In this document: in pieces, positions 54,433 to 54,573 of the stretch
Layout: each line of letters opens with the position of its first letter
How positions within the stretch are numbered: the first letter of the stretch is position 1
From: Bondarzewia mesenterica
Lineage: Eukaryota > Basidiomycota > Agaricomycetes > Russulales > Bondarzewiaceae
Direction: 5' to 3'
DNA length: 54,573 bases
NCBI GenBank assembly: GCA_004802705.1
Contig: SGPL01000196.1
Coordinates: 1-54,573 of the forward strand
Program-made: the position numbers and the translations under genes
The notes under the pieces: generated by a model
Seen by the model: only the letters and a program-made list of their open reading frames with translations
The model's database searches: none
What the model was told of the DNA's origin: nothing

Positions 54433-54535
54433 GGCCTCAAATTGGGCCTCAAAAAGGCTATGTTTCGGGCCTCAAAAAGGCTAAAGTCGGGAAGGGTAGT
54501 CACAAATGTCACGATTTGTCACAAATAGTCACGAT
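54433..54535. repeat. Clustered short direct repeats at the right edge
   Basis: GGCCTCAAA recurs at about 54433, 54445 and 54468, twice followed by AAGGCTA. Then GTCACAAAT and GTCACGAT alternate twice between 54499 and 54535. The dense repetition is unlike the neighbouring genic DNA and may mark the end of a transposable element that continues beyond the window. Confidence 0.6.
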
Positions 54536-54573
54536 AATCACTATTCCGCAAGTGCTCGTCCGGCTCCAGTTAA

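Noticed and set aside
1..54573. tRNA, rRNA and CRISPR arrays
   Set aside because: No tRNA B-box with a matching fold was seen by eye, no rRNA blocks, and CRISPR arrays are not expected in a nuclear fungal genome; none was seen.

Overview
The window is nuclear DNA of a filamentous basidiomycete, most likely an agaricomycete. Genes sit close together on both strands, and nearly every coding region is broken by many short introns (mostly 48-90 bp, GT/AG with fungal GTATGT/GTAAGT-type donors). The proteins are those of a wood- or litter-decaying mushroom: a GH79 beta-glucuronidase, a GH5 endoglucanase with a CBM1, an HSPA12-like Hsp70 and an integrase-core element relic. Scattered single N characters cluster at about 22.7-25.3, 36.0-39.8 and 49.5-52.8 kb. 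In coding exons they favour third codon positions, so they look like masked allelic differences of a dikaryon rather than gaps.

Layout. 0-5 kb: GH79 glucuronidase (5' end outside the window) and a multi-pass membrane protein. 5-10.3 kb: a class V PLP enzyme divergent from an AIG2-like gamma-glutamylcyclotransferase-type protein, then a Ppn2-like metallophosphatase. 10.7-17.4 kb: a type I metacaspase divergent from an Srs2-type helicase. 18.6-24.7 kb: an Hsp20-like chaperone, an unknown basic protein and cytosolic methionyl-tRNA synthetase. 24.9-31.9 kb: an OPT/YSL transporter, a SARAF homologue and a CBM1-GH5 cellulase. 32.6-35.1 kb: an intron-containing IucA/IucC (NIS) siderophore synthetase, with a perfect iron-GATA motif (ATCWGATAA) 281 bp upstream. 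35.6-40.7 kb: a decayed accessory island holding an integrase-like pseudogene, a diverged tandem repeat, a small unknown gene and a truncated P450 relic. 41.3-54 kb: a coiled-coil protein divergent from an Hsp70-like gene with a very long low-complexity tail, a SUN-domain protein and a Sec14/CRAL-TRIO protein. Short repeats occupy the right edge.

The most notable locus is the NIS synthetase with its candidate iron-regulatory site, possibly linked to the OPT/YSL transporter 5 kb away. Apparent one- or two-base frameshifts occur in five otherwise well-preserved genes (PLP enzyme, Srs2, coiled-coil protein, Hsp70 tail, CRAL-TRIO). Most are at homopolymers and one is in a perfect hairpin, so consensus indel errors explain them better than gene death. 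All exon models were read by eye from reading frames, splice motifs and family similarity; no alignment or transcript evidence was available.
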